DNA of 6,405 bases from Spirochaetaceae bacterium (lineage in GTDB: Bacteria > Spirochaetota > Spirochaetia > Treponematales > Treponemataceae): positions 1 to 6,405 of the forward strand of contig JAITWB010000191.1 in the NCBI GenBank assembly GCA_031285525.1, given 5' to 3'. Below, in pieces: positions 5,248 through 6,405 of this stretch (within the stretch, counting starts at the first letter, position 1; each line of letters opens with the position of its first letter). The notes below the pieces were generated by a model. It worked only from the letters and a program-made list of their open reading frames with translations, had not been told where the DNA came from and did not search any database. Made by a program: the position numbers and the translations under genes.

Positions 5248-5570
5248 TAGTTCCCCTGAACACGGCTCTTTTGGCGGCGATTCTTATGGCGCTGGTCATA
5301 TTCGCTACGAGAGCCTTCCCTTTTGTGCTGTTTTCCCGGCGCAAACCGCCGAAACTGCTTATTTTTATCGAAAAATATATTCCCCCGATGATTATGGCGG
5401 TACTTGTGGTATACTGTTTTAAATCGGTTTCCTTTACCGTGGCTCCCTTCGGCATACCGGAATTGGGCTCGCTGCTATTTGTGGTGCTGGTACACCTCTG
5501 GCAGAAAAACGCGATGCTGAGCATTTTCGGCGGTACGATACTATATATGGTGCTTATAGGTGTGCTATAA
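5244..5570 (+). CDS. azlD: AzlD family branched-chain amino acid exporter, small subunit
   Basis: Small partner of AzlC. The 108 residues have about four membrane helices (about 6-22, 46-60, 73-87 and 90-107). The AzlD-like features are TRAFPFVLFSRRKPP at 22-36, KYIPPMIMAVLVVYC at 44-58 and HLWQKNAMLSIFGGT at 84-98. Its ATG overlaps the azlC stop codon (ATGA at 5244-5247), and GGGGAGG at 5229-5235 is a strong ribosome site 8 bases upstream, so the two subunits are translationally coupled. The stop at 5568-5570 lies inside a TATAAT that may serve the next gene. Confidence 0.92.
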   Translation: MIVPLNTALLAAILMALVIFATRAFPFVLFSRRKPPKLLIFIEKYIPPMIMAVLVVYCFKSVSFTVAPFGIPELGSLLFVVLVHLWQKNAMLSIFGGTILYMVLIGVL

Positions 5571-5571
5571 T
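5563..5571 (+). promoter_or_regulatory. Candidate extended -10 promoter for the aldo/keto reductase
   Basis: TGCTATAAT contains a perfect TATAAT (5566-5571) preceded by the TGn extension of extended -10 promoters. The region 17 bases upstream has no good -35, which extended -10 promoters tolerate. Transcription would start near 5578, giving a leader of about 53 bases that includes the AAGGAG ribosome site. The azlD stop codon sits within the hexamer, so the function could be coincidental. Confidence 0.4.
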
Positions 5572-5630
5572 TAAGGTTATAAAAGAGAGACTTTGCCTCC
5601 AGTTGGACAGAAAAATAATAAGGAGTACGT

Positions 5631-6405
5631 ATGTTGTATAGAACATTTCCCAAAATTCCGAATGTACAGGTGTCAAACCTTGGTTTCGGCTGTATGCGCC
5701 TTCCGGTTATAAATGATGTATATGCAGATATCGATAGTGCGCAGTCGGAACAATTATTTAAGATTGCCTTTGACCAAGGGGTGAACTATTTCGATACCGC
5801 CTATCTCTATCACGGCGGAAACAGTGAGAAGGTCCTCGGGGAAGCGCTCAAGAATCTCGGCATCCGTGACAAGGTCTATATCGCAGACAAATGCCCGGTG
5901 TGGCAGATCAAGGACGAATCCGACTGGGATCGCATCCTCGACGAACAGCTTGAGCGGCTTCAGACGGATCACATCGACTTTTATCTCTTCCATGCCCTGA
6001 ACAATGATTCCTGGGAGAAGGTTCTCAAACTGAACGGTCTAAAAGCCATGGAGCGGGCAAAGCAGGCAGGAAAGATACGGTATATCGGTTTTTCCTTTCA
6101 TCATTCTCTGGAAACCTTCAAAAAGATAATCGACGGTTATGACGGCTGGGAATTCACCCAGATTCAGTTTAACTATGTGGATACCAACTATCAGGCAGGG
6201 CTTGAAGGGCTCAAATACGCCGCTGCGAAGCAGATTGGAGTTATTTCCATGGAACCCCTGCGGGGCGGACTCCTCGCAACCCCTCCCAAGGCCGTCACTG
6301 ATATCTTTTCTGCAGCGGACAAGCCCCGTATTCCCGCTGAATGGGCGCTTCGCTACGTGTGGGAATACCAGGAGATTACTACCGCCCTCTCAGGCATGAA
6401 TACTG
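5631..6405 (+). CDS. Aldo/keto reductase family oxidoreductase, 5' part (probably with an off-window Fe-S domain)
   Basis: An NAD(P)H-dependent oxidoreductase with a TIM-barrel. ATG 5631 has AAGGAG at 5620-5625, 5 bases upstream. The frame stays open for 258 codons to the window edge, so the 3' end is missing. The catalytic tetrad is visible: Asp55 and Tyr60 in FDTAYLY, Lys87 in ADKCP, and His121 in YLFHAL. Other family marks are LGFGCMRLP at 17-25, GKIRYIGFSFH at 147-157, QIQFNYVD at 177-184 and SMEPLRGGLL at 206-215. The N-terminus, CMRLP and MEPLRGG are typical of the subfamily (COG1453-like) whose members are about 370-400 residues and carry C-terminal Cys-rich 4Fe-4S motifs. That part would lie past base 6405 and is inferred, not seen. 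The physiological substrate is not predictable. Separated from azlD by 60 bases with no clear terminator. Confidence 0.93.
   Translation, partial: MLYRTFPKIPNVQVSNLGFGCMRLPVINDVYADIDSAQSEQLFKIAFDQGVNYFDTAYLYHGGNSEKVLGEALKNLGIRDKVYIADKCPVWQIKDESDWDRILDEQLERLQTDHIDFYLFHALNNDSWEKVLKLNGLKAMERAKQAGKIRYIGFSFHHSLETFKKIIDGYDGWEFTQIQFNYVDTNYQAGLEGLKYAAAKQIGVISMEPLRGGLLATPPKAVTDIFSAADKPRIPAEWALRYVWEYQEITTALSGMNT

Noticed and set aside
5593..5620. Promoter TTGCCT-17-TAATAA ahead of the aldo/keto reductase
   Set aside because: The -10 would overlap the AAGGAG ribosome site, so the transcript would lack it; the extended -10 at 5563-5571 fits better.

Overview
This window of moderate GC content carries nine protein-coding genes, two of them cut by the window edges. 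It looks like a stretch of ordinary bacterial chromosome, with no phage, transposase, CRISPR or RNA gene visible. The best guess for the host is a spirochaete (Treponema/Spirochaeta-like). This rests on the response regulator with an N-terminal MerR/excisionase-type helix-turn-helix, on recX directly behind the rplM-rpsI ribosomal operon, and on the general look of the proteins. It is recall-based inference, not a database result.

Layout. (1) Bases 1-1826, plus strand: the 3' part of threonine synthase (thrC), then 12 bases later a short cytosolic glycerophosphodiester phosphodiesterase. (2) Bases 1832-2437, minus strand: a 201-aa regulator with the DNA-binding domain first and the receiver domain second, convergent with the phosphodiesterase and only 5 bases from it. 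(3) Bases 2534-3970, minus strand: an operon rplM-rpsI-recX (L13, S9, RecX). It is driven by a good sigma-70-type promoter (TTGACA-18-TATATT) about 100 bases upstream of rplM, and its leader holds a stem-loop. (4) Bases 4100-4240: a purine/pyrimidine-skewed, roughly 114-base fold-back sequence with perfect 16-bp outer arms, just behind the stop codon of a small gene. (5) Bases 4235-4474, minus strand: a 79-aa, two-helix membrane protein of unknown function with a charged tail. (6) Bases 4567-5570, plus strand: azlC-azlD, a branched-chain amino acid exporter pair overlapping by ATGA and divergent from the 79-aa gene. (7) Base 5631 to the end, plus strand: the N-terminal two thirds of an aldo/keto reductase resembling the family that usually carries a C-terminal iron-sulfur domain.

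How they fit. thrC (threonine, the precursor of isoleucine) and azlCD (branched-chain amino acid efflux) both touch amino acid homeostasis, but they lie in different transcription units and no direct link is shown. rplM-rpsI-recX is the only clear multi-gene functional operon apart from azlCD. I do not see a convincing new multi-gene system. The less ordinary items are the inverted-architecture response regulator without a neighbouring kinase, the fold-back element, the small membrane gene that shares a -35 region with azlC, and the structured leader of rplM.
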